This document shows, one piece after another, positions 24,318-36,207 of a stretch of DNA of 64,000 bases. Positions within the stretch are counted from its first letter, which is position 1; each line of letters opens with the position of its first letter. Both the position numbers and the translations under genes were made by a program. The notes beneath the pieces were generated by a model. The model saw nothing but the letters and a program-made list of their open reading frames with translations, made no database searches and was not told where the DNA came from. Source of the DNA: Loripinus fragilis. Lineage: Eukaryota > Mollusca > Bivalvia > Lucinida > Lucinidae. The stretch spans positions 72,675,644-72,739,643 of the forward strand of contig OZ026515.1 in the NCBI GenBank assembly GCA_964019695.1, written 5' to 3'.

Positions 24318-24767
24318 AGACTAGCGATTTTAATTGGAGTTGTCAAATTTAGAAATAAATCAAACAGCATCAGCTACGGTCCTCTGCAATGTGTTCGCTT
24401 TTTTAAAACAACAACAACAACAACAACAAAACGAGTCGCTTCAACCTACCCGATATACTAGGGACATTAACCATTTCTATACCGATAGGATAAGCCATTA
24501 AGTTAGATACACTTAGAGTATTTGGCCCATTAAACGTTGCTATGGGTCCAACAATGGAATTTCAAACTGGGCCAGGACATGTTGGTATTTATCGCTTAGG
24601 TGAGTCGACAAAGCTCAGGCGAGTTTGCCCATAAGCAAAGTCTCGCCAGAGTCCTCGCTGCTCGCAAACACTACATACGTGTACGTGTATGGAAGTAGGT
24701 CCACAATTAGCTTCCAACTCCATACTCTCACTTATAGTCGAGTTTGCATGTTTAAGCATTTTGTTAT

Positions 24768-24919
24768 GTTTGTGTTTAACGTCTCACCAACAGCTGAGGT
24801 CATATGGAGACGGGTTCACGGCTTAAAGTCTCATCCGACGGACTAGCGAAGCCGTGGATCGAACCTGCGACCCCTAGTTTACAAGGAAAGTGGCTTATCA
24901 AATACACCACAGCGGCTCC
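24768..24919 (-). repeat. tRNA-headed SINE, second family, minus copy
   Basis: Minus strand: GCCGCTGTGGTGTATTTGAT (A-box region), GGTTCGATCC (B box, 24856-24865), then CATATGACCTCAGCTGTTGG and GAGACGTTAAACACAAAC. The same head and tail occur on the plus strand at 31100-31262. Confidence 0.7.
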
Positions 24920-25445
24920 TTATGCATGTTTATGCATGTTTAAAGAGTGACTTTAAAGAGTAACTTCACGCATTTGCGATTACATGTAGTACTAAACGTA
25001 TATTGTCCTCAATGCTCCCTTGCCTTGTAAACAATGAGTACAATGTTGAGATGTCATGATAGAAACAGCATAATGTGCAATAATACAGCTTTTAACATGC
25101 ACGACGTCGCATCTGGGAGAAAATGTGAGCGATTTACATAGTGAGTAACATGGTATATTGTTATATGACTCTTATAAAAGACCTCCTCTGATTGGCTGAA
25201 ACTAGCTTGCACTGGTTGTGACATATCATGATGTCAATCAGTGATGAGCTAAAGACAGGTGAACATTAGTGTTGGCAGTCTTCACAGAGAGCTAAAAATA
25301 GATTGTACTAAATCTAGCCCAGGTAACATGGCTTTTGTCAGCGTTGACAGAGAGCTAAAAATAGACATTGAAACACTGACTGGTTTCTTATGTATATTTC
25401 ACAGGTAAAATGTGTTGAATTCAGAATTTGTTCATTGTATGAGAA

Positions 25446-25690
25446 CAGCATTTAACCCATTTATGCCAAATGGATTTTCCCACCATTATCAATTGAAACA
25501 GTCCATTTCTGTTTTAAGGGATGTCAGGTGGTATTTTTCATTTTTATTCAAATTTTAATAGAAAATTATGCAAGCAAACAGTGGAGACCCTGATCAGACA
25601 TTGTGTTAGACTGCTGCGTCTGATCTGTGTTTGCACTATTTGTCTATGTCCCAGAAAAAGGATGCTAAACATATATGGGTTAAAATGCAA
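25446..25690. repeat. MITE with TTTAACCCATTTATG termini
   Basis: Left TTTAACCCATTTATGCC; right, inverted, TTTTAACCCATATATG. The centre is a foldback: GCAAACAGTGGAGACCCTGA against TCTGATCTGTGTTTGC. Related central foldbacks occur at 37610-37752, 50150-50215 and 61020-61110. Confidence 0.7.
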
Positions 25691-25852
25691 TTATTTTGCT
25701 TATCTCATAAGAGTTGCAGAAATTTGGGAAGTATATTGTTCAAACAATCTTCCTAGTGAAAGTGCACAAGGAACATCTGATTTGAGTAAATTTATAAATA
25801 TGAAAATACTTTAAATAAAACTAGGAAACGAGAGACCGTGTCATATAACAAA

Positions 25853-25994
25853 ACAATTGGTGCATTCTTTTTCGGTTGACATCAGGAATAGTCAACCCTC
25901 GAAAGTGATGTTCACCTCGGCTTCGCCTCGGTGAACATCACTGTTCTTGGGTTGACAAATCCTGATGTCAACCTCAAAAGAATGCATCAATTGT
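25853..25994. repeat. Near-perfect foldback (about 70-bp arms)
   Basis: The left arm starts ACAATTGGTGCATTCTTTTT, GTTGACATCAGGAA, GTGATGTTCACC; the right arm is its inverse (GGTGAACATCAC, CTGATGTCAACC, AAAAGAATGCATCAATTGT). The loop is about CTCGGCTTCGCCTC. The sequence that follows (26040-26100, GTAATTTGATGTCATGTGAT and GAGCTCCTGTATTATTGGAA) recurs at 56420-56480, so the foldback may be the end of a larger dispersed element. Confidence 0.8.
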
Positions 25995-26191
25995 ATAATG
26001 ACGCGCATGTACATGGCAAAATCTTATAAATACGAGCTCAAAGTAATTTGATGTCATGTGATACATTGAATTTAACGTGCGAGCTCCTGTATTATTGGAA
26101 GTTGGGCTCAAATATGTTTTTATAAAAAGTTTATTCTTTGGAAGCAAAGACTACACCAAAGAACTGAAAGTGTAAAGTGTGCGAGTTTTCT

Positions 26192-26237
26192 GGGCCAGAC
26201 TAGCTACTTTCGGCCAATTAGGCTTCATCAGTAGCCC
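26192..26237 (-). ncRNA. Hammerhead-ribozyme-like motif (candidate)
   Basis: Minus strand shows CUGAUGA (26231-26225), GAAA (26211-26208) and UC (26199-26198) in hammerhead order. A perfect 6-bp stem I is GGGCUA with UGGCCC. Stem II is three pairs (GCC/GGC) with an A-C mismatch at its base. Stem III has no proper pairing beyond A-U; its UAGCUA is self-complementary and could only pair between two molecules. Hammerheads are known in Penelope-like elements and retrozymes, but activity here is unproven and the motif may be chance. Confidence 0.3.
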
Positions 26238-26532
26238 TCTTTTTTTCAAAGTTCCACAATGGAATACATGATCCCAAAGGACAAGAAAATATAATCTGCA
26301 CTATAGTGAATTGCAGGGAGACGTTTTGCCGCCGCCACACAGTCCCAATTTTTAATTTCATGTCATGCTAAGCAATGAAAACTTCATTTTTGTAATAAGA
26401 AATGTTTGGAATTCATGTGATTTGCTCCGTTGAAATCTATAAGATCCACACTGTGAGTAGTAAGTGCCATCACCATGGCTCTGCTGCAAGCTAGCAGAAT
26501 GACCCTCCTGCTCCCCAGATCTACCCCCCCCC

Positions 26533-26976
26533 CCCCATTCCACCGAACGACGATTCCGCTACGCTCATGGCGATCTAGGATTTTCTCTAATAATTATTTC
26601 AAATCGCCGCGGAAGCGTAGACTGCCACACGATTTGGGGACTTGACGCTTCCAGTACGCTTCCACTACGCTTCTTCTACGCTTCCGTTACGCTCCTGCTA
26701 TGACCCCCTCTACGACAATGAAGATCTGGCTACGCTTAGTCTACGCTGATGGCGGTGTAAATGCGACCTCGCTACGACCTTTGCGATGGAGCTACGCTTT
26801 CGTTGCGCGTTTGTATCCTTTTTTATAGAATCTGAAATTCCGATACGCGTCTACTACGACCTTGGCGCCGCTACTGCGCTTCTACTGCGCTCTTGCCGTT
26901 TCTGTTACGATCCATGTCATTTTTACCAAAATTTCGAATCGTACATGTAACGGAATCGCCGTCCAGTGGAATGGGG
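26533..26976. mobile_element. TIR element filled with degenerate TACGCT repeats
   Basis: 26-bp terminal inverted repeats with three mismatches: 26533-26558 begins CCCCATTCCACCGAACGACG, 26951-26976 inverted begins CCCCATTCCACTGGACGGCG. The interior repeats short units such as CTACGCTTCC, CTACGCTCC and CTACGACC more than fifteen times, irregularly spaced on one strand. It is GC-rich relative to its surroundings. No long ORF, so non-autonomous. Confidence 0.75.
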
Positions 26977-27499
26977 TTTAAACCCCATCAAACACATGTG
27001 CGATGTAATTGTCAGGAATTATTAAATGACGTTTGACTGTGTGCGTACTGTCCGTAAATTCTAGAAGATAAATTATTTTAAGAATAATAGAATACCGACT
27101 GACTAACTTTTGAAAAGAATTCATGTCTTATAAATAAATGGAATACATTGACAAAATTCTGTTCTGTTTTCGTAGTGATTTGTTTGAAAAATGGCGTGAC
27201 TTTCGTTTTTTTGAAGTTTACAACTCAAGCTTCAATAGTCTAAATGTTCTTGGTCGGATTTCTCTGAAAATAGCCATACATTACCAGGAAGTATTGTAAT
27301 AATATAGTCCAAAGTATTTTTTTTTTAATTCGAAATTCTAGTTTTAAGCAAATTGCAAAACAAAAGTGTATGCGTTAGAAAATTCCTCACGTGTAGACCT
27401 TCCAAATGATCACAATTTTCACAATGGATTGGTTGCAAGGTAACAATGGCTAACTGGTTCTGTGGCATTTACTGGTCATATCATATCTTTGGTTTGTTT

Positions 27500-27740
27500 A
27501 ACCCTGTTTAGACGACATTTGTTCCGATCCAGGACTGTTCCAACGGTTTTGACAGATACAACCTTTTTTTCGTCTAAACACTTGGATCGATTCAGCACCG
27601 ATCCAACTTGGACCACCTCCAGCGGTTTGGAGCGATACAACTTTTTTTTCATCTAAACACTTGGATCGATCCAGTACCGATCCAACTGCGACCACCTCAA
27701 CCTCAACTAGTACCAGGACCGATCAAAGTCTTGTTCCGAT
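27500..27740. repeat. Tandem duplication, about 82-bp unit
   Basis: CTAAACACTTGGATCGAT, CACCGATCCAAC and GACCACCTC recur about 82 bp apart, with a more diverged third unit on each side (GACGACATTTGTTCCGATCC; CTTCTAAACACTTG). Confidence 0.65.
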
Positions 27741-28430
27741 CTAAATTCTCCTTCTAAACACTTGTATTGGTCTAATGTAGAATTCATATTTAGTTTTAGA
27801 GGGCTCCGAATTTTTCAGCAAGCGAAGGTCAACATACACATACATGTATTGCTGCCGCGTGTACATTTCCTATGCTATATGCATTTCAGTGTTATATACT
27901 GAACCACACTTCCAACGCAAAATTATACTGAACCTGAAATATTCCATATATTATTTCATTCATTGTAACGCAATTTTATCAAAAATTAAACGCTTATTTA
28001 TGAAAATCAAAATAGAACTTTATCAGTAAATCATTCCCTTTTAATCTAAACCTGATTAGGTGAATGTCTGACATAACCTCTGAACGGTACAATGATTTCG
28101 GCTAGACCTCGTTTATTAATTAAAATTATTCTCCTGAAACATTTTGCGTTGGAAGTGTGGGTCAGTATATTAAAAAGCAACACTTTCATCATTTGTTAAA
28201 AGTAGAAAATAGGGGCCAACATTGGAGGGAAACTAAGGTCTTGACATTATTAAGGATTTGTGTGGCCCAGAGCATACCAATTGAACTCAAAATACCCAGA
28301 GGAAATGGTGGGATTTAAACAAAAAACAGAAATATACGAGATAGGTGAGTTATTTATCCCGATCTAAATTTTATAGTGTACCCAAGATGATGCGTTTATA
28401 CCGATCTACCTTGTACCGGTATAAGGTATA
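27741..28430. other. No gene recognised
   Basis: AT-rich; ACTTCCAACGCAAAAT near 27910 and ATTTTGCGTTGGAAGTGTGG near 28140 are inverted copies, suggesting the ends of a small TIR element (about 27895-28170) that shares ACTGAACC/GGGTCAGTATA flanks. Confidence 0.4.
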
Positions 28431-28433
28431 TCC

Positions 28434-28522
28434 CTGGTAGCTCCAAGTACAAGGGCCGAGAACTTTTTGATCATCCCTAGGGATGATCAAAAAGTTCTCG
28501 GCCCCTTGTACTTGGCTACCAG
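28434..28522. repeat. Large imperfect palindrome at the mariner 3' end
   Basis: Arms of about 45 bp meet at a central TA (28478-28479). The right arm begins GGGATGATCAAAAAGTTCTC, then GGCCCCTTGTACTTGG and CTACCAG; the left arm is its inverse with two single-base indels. The right arm runs into the mariner coding region, so the left arm is an inverted extra copy of that element end. Confidence 0.85.
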
Positions 28523-28540
28523 TGAATGAACATTTGACCA

Positions 28541-29290
28541 TTACTTTTCAATATAATCTCCCTTCAAGGCCATGCACTTAGCCCATCTCTGTTCGAGCTT
28601 TCTTGTCCCTTCAAAATAGAAGGCATTTTCCTGGTCCCCCAAGTACTCGTTTACTGCCTCTATGGCGCCTTCATTGCTTCCATACTGTGTACAACGAAGA
28701 TGGGATTTCAGTTTTGGGAACAGATAGAAGTCAGAAGGAGCAATATCAGGAGAATATGGGGGATGAGAAAGAATTTCAAATCCACATTCAATCGCAGCAG
28801 ACATGGCAACTTGAGACGTGTGGGCAGGGGCGTTGTCCTGCAAGAGCAGAACACCGCGAGTAAGTTTTCCTCGCATCTTTCTTGCAATTTCCTGGTGTAG
28901 ACATCCTCAATTCGCCAAGCGAGACATGAGATACCTAGAAATATTGATCGGGGTCCGTCGGTTAGGATTGATTGTAATACCCTAAAACATATGCCCACTT
29001 AGCTAGCTATGCTTTGCAGGTCTCGCCTCCTATCAAACATTACAAGGATGTGCACGATCTTGAGATTTTAATCCCCGGTGGCATCTCTGAGGCGGCCAGA
29101 CCGCCCATCATCCTCAACGCTCTCTTTTCCCCTCTTAAACTCTGATGTCCATGTTTTCACTGTGAAGGAGACTGCTTCCCAAGGATTTCCATGAAGTCTT
29201 CATGAATTTCCTTGGGAGGCACTCCTTTCTTACAGAAGTACTTGATAGCCGCTTTGATTTTAAAGTTTCTCCATTTTGCAAATGTGTCTC
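28541..29290 (-). pseudogene. Mariner transposase pseudogene with internal deletion
   Basis: The C-terminal part is clear: GVLLLQDNAPAHTS carries the second catalytic D and HPPYSPDIAPSDFYLFPKLK the third, with 34 residues between them (DD34D, mariner). N-terminal pieces on the same strand read VKTWTSEFKRGKESVEDDGR, SGRLRDATGD, a stop, LKIVHILVMFDRRRDLQSIA, a stop, and VGICFRVLQSILTD (29160-28960). The middle of the protein, including the first catalytic D (normally in a TQDETW-like block), is missing between about 28955 and 28880. With stops, frameshifts and this deletion, the copy is dead. It shows a palindromic 3' end at 28434-28522; no matching 5' terminal repeat was seen. Confidence 0.9.
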
Positions 29291-29344
29291 ACCCTCCTCT
29301 CTTGAAAGGGCTTTATATAAGCAACCAATCATGACCAAATGCTT

Positions 29345-31095
29345 TTCACACTCCCAATGTCCTTCAATTAGATCAAATGACCATCGACAAAAAATTTAAT
29401 TCAATGAATCTCAGGCATAGGCGTATGTTCAGCTTTTTTGTCATACTAAGTAAGGGTCCTTTACTGGTATAAGGTGGTTTATTGGTGTTTTGTCGTATAG
29501 AATGGTTCTTGATATTTACAATATACATTTTAAATGGTTGTTTCTCAAGTAACAGGAATTTCATTTATTTATTATGGCACTTTGGGTATATGAACTCTTG
29601 TAAATACATATCGTTAGAGGATACAAAATTATATAATTGGCAATACAAGCCACAATAAATTATTACAGAGTGTAAAATTCACCTGTACTGTGTTTCCAGG
29701 TCTTAAGTGACCCCAGTTAATTGCTAATTATTCTTTAATGGTGATTTTAATTGAAAAATAAATTAGAGAAATGAATTTAGATATGGACTGCGTAATTGAA
29801 ACAATGTTTTTTCACATAAATATGGGTATTTGTATAGGCTGGGATCAGATGAAGTTTTGGTGTGTTTTTGCTGCTCCTTTTTGAATTAGTCCCAAAGTGA
29901 ACCTAACGATATAAATAAACATGGCTTATAGCCTCCTCTCAAATTATATGCATGGTTTACATTCCAATGCCAGAACGAGGCCTCCTAAGCATGCTCTGTA
30001 ATACATAGGTAGCAGTGATATGGCTGATTATTGAAATATATCCTTTACAAGTAATTAAAAAATCCTTTCACCTTAGAACTGTTGTGTTCCATTTGAATGT
30101 ACATCAGCTTCAAGATATTATCCTTAAGTTTATTTTCATGGATTTACTCCCGATCCTGAAGAAAAGAGACAATCGAACTGGATGACAGCCTCATTGGCAA
30201 TCGTGGTCACTTATTCTCACATGTTTAAATACTATATAATTTATTTCATAAATACGTCAGAAAATGGCATGAAACGAATGTCTAATTTTGCAGTGCTATT
30301 AGGCATTTCATACTTAAATCATATTAAATGGTTCTTTTCAGTAGAATTCCAACTATTAATTGGATATAGCTTCTCTCTATACCGAAAATTCTCATATAAT
30401 CTGACCGAGAATTTTTTCTAATGTTCTGACAACCGAGAATTTTTTTTAATGTTCTGACAACATGTTTTGGTTCATTTCTTTTCTTATTCGCTTTGTTTAT
30501 GTTTTAAATTTAAGCATAATTTATTATAGTCCCCAGTTAATTCAATCATCTATCTGTCCATCCATCTGTCGATCCATTCAGTAAATCTTATCATTCGTTT
30601 CTGTCATGCTGTTTGAACCATAGATTTTTTTGTAATGACCCTAAATGTGTTTGCGTATGTAACACGACAAAGCATTGCTGTCCTGAAGCATTACTGTCCT
30701 GAATGACCATTTTCATGTTGTTTTGTTCACAAAAATGACAGTGAGTGTGACGTTCGATAGTTAACAAGTTAACGCCGTTTTTGTTTAGAAGAAACAACTA
30801 ATTATAATATTTTACCAGTGTTTCAGAGCAAATGTGGTTGGATACTGGTTCATGTACAGGTAAATGCAAGAATAACAATCACACTTTATTTCATTGCATT
30901 TATATATTTACGGGTTCCTACCAAAGAAATTTAACACTTCGTCGAGCAACATTACGTAAAAACAACTTAATGTTCACTCGTTTAACCCTCTATTACTCTC
31001 TGTAAGTGAAAAATAATGCAAACATAATATGCAATCTCATATTGAGCGAAAGAACAGAAAAATAAAAGTTTCATATTTGACACACCAAGATTGCT
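29345..31095. other. No gene recognised
   Basis: AT-rich DNA with only short random-looking frames. A small direct repeat (ACCGAGAATTTTTTCTAATG at 30403 and ACCGAGAATTTTTTTTAATG at 30431) is the only local structure noted. Confidence 0.5.
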
Positions 31096-31099
31096 ATCT

Positions 31100-31262
31100 C
31101 TAGCTGGAACTGGGTACAGTGTGGTGTAGTGAATAAGCCACTCGCCTTCTAAAACAGGAGTCGTGGGTTCGATCCCTGGCTTCACTTGTCTGTCAGATGA
31201 GAATTTTAACCATATTTCTATTTTCATATGACCTAAGCTGTTGGCGGAAAGTTAAACACACG
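31100..31262 (+). repeat. tRNA-headed SINE, second family, plus copy
   Basis: A-box region GTGGTGTAGTGAATAAG (31121-31137), B box GGGTTCGATCCC, then CATATGACCTAAGCTGTTGG and AAGTTAAACACACG. Matches the minus copy at 24768-24919 in both head and tail. Confidence 0.7.
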
Positions 31263-31264
31263 AT

Positions 31265-32740
31265 CACTTTTGAATATGGTCCATTTGTGCAGGCTTGCTA
31301 TTCAATTCAAACAAAATAGGAAGTGTTTCCTGAAGAGTGTAATCTCGTTATGGAACCGTTTATGGAGTACACATACTGGTACAAATGATTTTGGATTTAA
31401 TTCTATCTATATAGTATTGAACAAAAGTTATTTTAGAAAACTGATTTTATTTCTCCAATGGCCAATATATAATAACTTCCAAATCGTCACCCGCCACTTT
31501 AACTGTAAAGAAAGCATCTATCATGAGAAACTGCAAAAATCGTTTTTGGTGTCACAAAATTACTTTAAATATGGTAGAAAATTGTTTTAGAAATACATGA
31601 TGGTTTTCATTAAAATAGAAAAAGTTGATAGCTTGCAGACATTCTCAATATTATTTGTAGTTGTTTAGGTTTAGAACCAGGGAATAAAATGTTGGTTTCC
31701 CTCTTATAATGAAGCTTACCTGAGCATTAAGATTGTTTGAAAGTCAGCATGAAGGTATGATAATGCATTAAATATTTAGCTTTGCCTAAATGGGAAAAAA
31801 ACTGAAGAATACAAGTCTGGGAAAACCCACCATCGCGATTTATATTGTAAACATTGGAAGTGTGTCATTTTGTTAGTGATAATACTGTATGTGTAAAAGA
31901 AAATATGCTTGTATTTGAGATTAAAATAAAAATCTGCATGAAAATTATGTTTAAATATTTTATTTAATAATTTTTAACAATATTTTTTATGGATTTGTAT
32001 AATTTTCTACTTAGGAAAAGGTAAGATATGGCCAAGAAGGTAATAAAACCAATACTGCTAACTATTCCATGCTTAGGAAGCCTCGTTCTGAATTACTGCT
32101 TAATATTCATGAGATAATATTAAGAAAGGCCTATACAGGTCAGTGGAGGTAATTCATCAGTCCCACAGATAAGAGTGCGTAACAGAAAATTATTTTTTCC
32201 TATTTCTCAGCCAAAAATATGTTGTGTGTACTCAAAGCAACCGTCTCGATGATACGGTTCTTTTGAGCACCCAAAATACGTGTTTAAAATGATAAAGACA
32301 ATCGCAACTTCAAGCTAAACATTGCTTAACTGGCCCAATCTTCGTGCATTAGGCTATGATTCACTGCTTATACTGACTCATAAACTTCACTGTACATCTA
32401 AAACCGATGCATTGAAATGGCAAGTGTTCAAAAAACGATTCAAGTAACAGTATTGTCTGAACCCTAAATGCTGGGTTGTTGTCCTCTGCTGAATTTTCTT
32501 TCGAGATAATTGTTTTCTAAAAATATTTCTTTCAGGAATACAAGTAGGTTATCAAACAGTATGGGTCCAGATAATGCTAAACATTTTTAGCCTCAACTTG
32601 GCTTCGGCTGTTAACAAAGTTTATCAGCGAAATAGCTTTAGCAGGCAAATATTTGATGCTCTTTAAGTTTAATGTATATCCCCAATCGTCAACTCTCTAA
32701 TTTGCTTGAATTGTCGTCATAAACTCTTTACTTACTAGTG
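31265..32740. other. No gene recognised
   Basis: Includes a 106-codon AT-rich open frame (31270-31590) without recognisable domains. ACTCAAAGCAACCGTC and ACGGTTCTTTTGAGCACC near 32230-32270 form a hairpin. Confidence 0.4.
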
Positions 32741-32742
32741 TA

Positions 32743-32925
32743 GTCTGCTGATAACCTTTGCCAACAATTAGGACCCAGACCAGACCCCACAAAACGTTGG
32801 ACATGATATTGATCCAAACTGTTTATCACTCTACTAATATTCCTGAAAGATCTTATACAGAAAAAACAACAACAAACATACTGATTTTGAAAAAAATATC
32901 AGCAGACGACAAAACCATGACAAAT
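32743..32925 (+). repeat. GTCGTCTGCTG-family short element, copy 4
   Basis: AGTCTGCTGATAACCTTTGC at the left, ATCAGCAGACGACAAAACC at the right, and shared centre TTAGGACCCAGACCAGACCC. Confidence 0.65.
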
Positions 32926-32997
32926 TACCTTGTAGGCACAAAAGGGAGATGCTACATGTACATGCATGTTTCATGCTTAAGCCTTATATTCGCCTGC

Positions 32998-33524
32998 TTT
33001 TAAAGGAAAACGCAGATCAAGAAATAAATAATCTGAAAAGACAGGCATTTGCACACAAACAATTTTAGTGCAAGCTTGATCAAAATCGGCTGAGAATCGA
33101 GAATGTTATGAATAAAAGAAGTTTTCAAAACATCCTGTCACAGCCGCCATTTTGAATATATAATGAGATGCTAATGGGATGCAAGATAAGTTATTTAGAT
33201 GCATAAAATCTTTATTTTAGCACATAATCATAGACTTTCTTGTATAAATGATCCTTAATTGTTTTATTAGACATACACATAAAATTAGAGTGAAAATTAT
33301 TTTTCAAATCTTATTTGTTTCATTTTTGCATATATAATTAGGAGGCTATGACGTCATAAACACACAAATATGGCGGCTTCCATAAAAGAAATAATGGAAA
33401 CTTCAAATGCATATAACTTCTTTAATTCTTGATAAATTTTGATAAAATTTGCAACAAACTGATTTGATAGACAAATCCCTTCTTTTAAAGTTCATTAATT
33501 ATATGGTGTGCGTTTCCCTTTAAT
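32998..33524. mobile_element. MITE with TTTAAAGG-AAACGC termini
   Basis: Left TTTTAAAGGAAAACGCA and right TGTGCGTTTCCCTTTAA are inverted. The interior is AT-rich and non-coding, with GCCGCCATTTTGAATATATA and its inverse-like ATATGGCGGC. Confidence 0.6.
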
Positions 33525-33529
33525 ATGGC

Positions 33530-35100
33530 AGGGTCTAGACCCTTATAGACTGTTTGTGCGTGTGTGTCTCAAAATGACGACGAGTGAGGTTTGTGGAATA
33601 GATTTTCGTTGAATTAGCGGATATAGATGCTCCTATAGGCTAGTACATATCATCATAGCAATGCAAATATACCACGTGTATCTATTGGGGTACACATGGG
33701 TATATTCACAGGGAAAAACAACTAAGTTATTCTTTTGTACAGGGAATTTGGGCTTCATTTACAAATAAGGGCGTCTCCCAAAAATAAGTTTTAGCTATGC
33801 GGTGTGCATTTAAATCCACATGCTAAGTGCCGTTCTTCTGAGTTCAATTTAAAGCTGTTTATATAAACAAAAAAGGGAGACACTTAAAACCTGGAAACAC
33901 ATTACTTATCATGTATATGGGTTAATCACGGGTTGTCGCTAGACTGTGTAGTTTGCTTATTCTGTATTGCATTTTCTCGTCAAGCCATTAAATCAAAAAG
34001 TTCAGAGCGTGTAAAGCTAAGTAGAATTTAAACAGGTTGAAATTTGCTCTGCTCTAGCATGTCAAAGTTCCGAGCATTTTATGTGCAGTCTTTACTGACT
34101 CAAATGGTTATCTTAGAAATATCCTGGGTAAAAATTAAATGTAATGCATCGGCGTATTTTTGAACAGTTCAGGTTTGCGTAGGCTGCTGACAGTGGCTGT
34201 CTAATCAGACCCAAAATTGTTCAGGAGGTCATGCTTGATGAATCATATCATGCAGTGTTCCTTGAAATACTAGATGTTGATTTACTAAGAACGCACATGG
34301 ATGAATCCATTTAGCCATGCAAATCAGCTTTTATGATATGACTATGCTAAATATGGAACGAAAGTAGGGCCTTTCAATTAATTTAAAAGGGGAAAAAACT
34401 GTCAACGCGTTTACTGGCACTTTTCATGCCAATGTTCGCACGCACTCACACACACATTGTTCTAAGGCATGATTACGCAATACGCTGAGCCGACTGTACA
34501 GGTATTAAGAACATATGCTACTAAATACTTCCCATATTGAAATTGTTCAATACTTTTGCATACAGTTTGTTTTAGGCATGGACTATCCATTTATGAAATA
34601 AAAAGGATATGACACCGTGTTTAGTTTTTCATAAAATCATGTGGAAGTGTTTAGCATTTGACCAAATTTCTAGACAGATGAAAGAATAACACTAGTCCTA
34701 GATATCAAGCTAAAATAGTTGTAATCTTCAGCATGCTTCTTTCTTTTAACTTAAAGTATTGCTCGTGACCTTAAACCTTCTAGAAAATATGCAAGTTTAT
34801 TTGTTAACCCAAGCTGTGACAAGATATTGGTGAATTTCGACCTCAGGCGGATCAAAGATCAGACGATTCGAATTTACAGCACGTGAAAGGGGAAACAGGT
34901 AGAAACCGTTATAAAGCGGTATCATATGCGTTACATAATATATTATCATGATTATTTTGGTAACTTCAACAGTTTACTCAATTTTCTCTGTAGCTCGGAT
35001 GGTAAGCAACAGTACATTAATGTTAGTCTAATAAGATACAAGTATTTCTTTTCTTTAATGCGAGTTCGAGTCGTGGTCAGGCCTTTTTTTACTTTTAGTA
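33530..35100. other. No gene recognised
   Basis: AT-rich. The phrase TTTCGACCTCAGGCGGATCAAAGATCAG (split: TTTCGACCTCAGG, CGGATCAAAGATCAG; 34836-34862) reappears inverted at 39490-39520, marking the ends of an unidentified repeat. Confidence 0.4.
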
Positions 35101-35101
35101 G

Positions 35102-35103
<2 letters not shown>

Positions 35104-35139
<36 letters not shown>

Positions 35140-35152
35140 GCGTGCGTGTTCA
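35104..35152. repeat. (GT)n microsatellite
   Basis: GT run ending in GTGCGTGCGTG. Confidence 0.9.
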
Positions 35153-35234
35153 TTTCAGCTCTTTTTCTATTGTATATTTTCATCATGGTATATATTTTAT
35201 TTCATAATTTATTAAATTTCAGATACAATTAATT

Positions 35235-35345
35235 TCACATGCCCTCTGTCTCGCTGGCAGTGTCAGTATCAGAGCTACAGACGGAGCCAGACGCAAGATT
35301 AATCACCACTGGCTCATGATCTTCCTCTACCGCGATCTCCTTTAA
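35235..35345 (-). pseudogene. C-terminal tail of a DDE transposase, second relic
   Basis: Minus frame TLKEIAVEEDHEPVVINLAS, then SSDTDTASETEGM and a stop at 35235-35237. The acidic Ser/Asp/Thr tail after an IAVE-type block parallels the C-terminus of the relic at 54169-54600 (DIAVEAEMEKIVIQV..DTDTATE..ADEE). Nothing of the catalytic core is left. Confidence 0.5.
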
Positions 35346-35828
35346 GGTAGTGCGGGACCCATGTCAAAAGATAACCTTACTTTTACTTAAAAGTAAGAGT
35401 GTAAGAGTTATCGTTCCTGAATCTTGTTTTTAAAAGAGAATACTTATTTTCTAAGACGGTAGATATTATTCTCCCCTGACAACTCTTTGATGCTTGAAAC
35501 GTAATTCTGTAAGTATTTTGCTTTCACAAAAAGAAGGAATGCAAGTATTAGCTTTTAAAAACATCACCCAGAGTATGAAGTCATTCAGTATTTTGATGGT
35601 TAAAAGTTGCGGACCGTTTAAATAAACATACTTTATACATGTCTCGGTTGCTATTTCTGCATGCTGCCACTAATCTAAGACTCACCCCCACCCCAAAAAG
35701 GTGGGGGGGGGGGGGGTTGTAGACGTGCACATGCCTTGTATGTGACGTTCTCATGTTTTAGGTCCCATGGAGGTACATGGTCACTAATGTTTTATGGAGA
35801 AATGACGTAACTATTTCAATTACCTTAT

Positions 35829-36024
35829 CACACCGGATAGGCAGCAATAAAAAAAACAGTCTAAACAATCGATGAATGCTGATAACAAATTACTAGAAAC
35901 AGTGTTTGTGATTGCCATTTGTTGCCTATCGGACTACAAACAACAATCCAAAATTCTGTTACTTACAATATTTAACTACGTTCGTCGATAGCATTAACGT
36001 TTTCGATTGCCGCCTATCTAGTGT
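35829..36024. repeat. CACCGGATAGGC MITE, copy 1
   Basis: Termini CACACCGGATAGGCAGCAAT and, inverted, CACACTAGATAGGCGGCAAT. The centre has ACGTTCGTCGATAGCATTAA. The flank just upstream (AGAAATGACGTAACTATTTC) is also shared with copy 2, so a longer segment was duplicated. Confidence 0.8.
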
Positions 36025-36207
36025 GTTTTTGATATACTGAAGACGTAGCCAAAACAATCTGATACAAGGGCTAGGAGTTATTTCATGTTTCTGTTGAAAA
36101 AATTATTTTGTTTCGTTGCATGTTTCATGATGATAAAATGGACATTTCTGCATACAATTTAATAAAATTAATTGAAACTGCATGTGCCTGAAAAAAAGAT
36201 ATATGAC

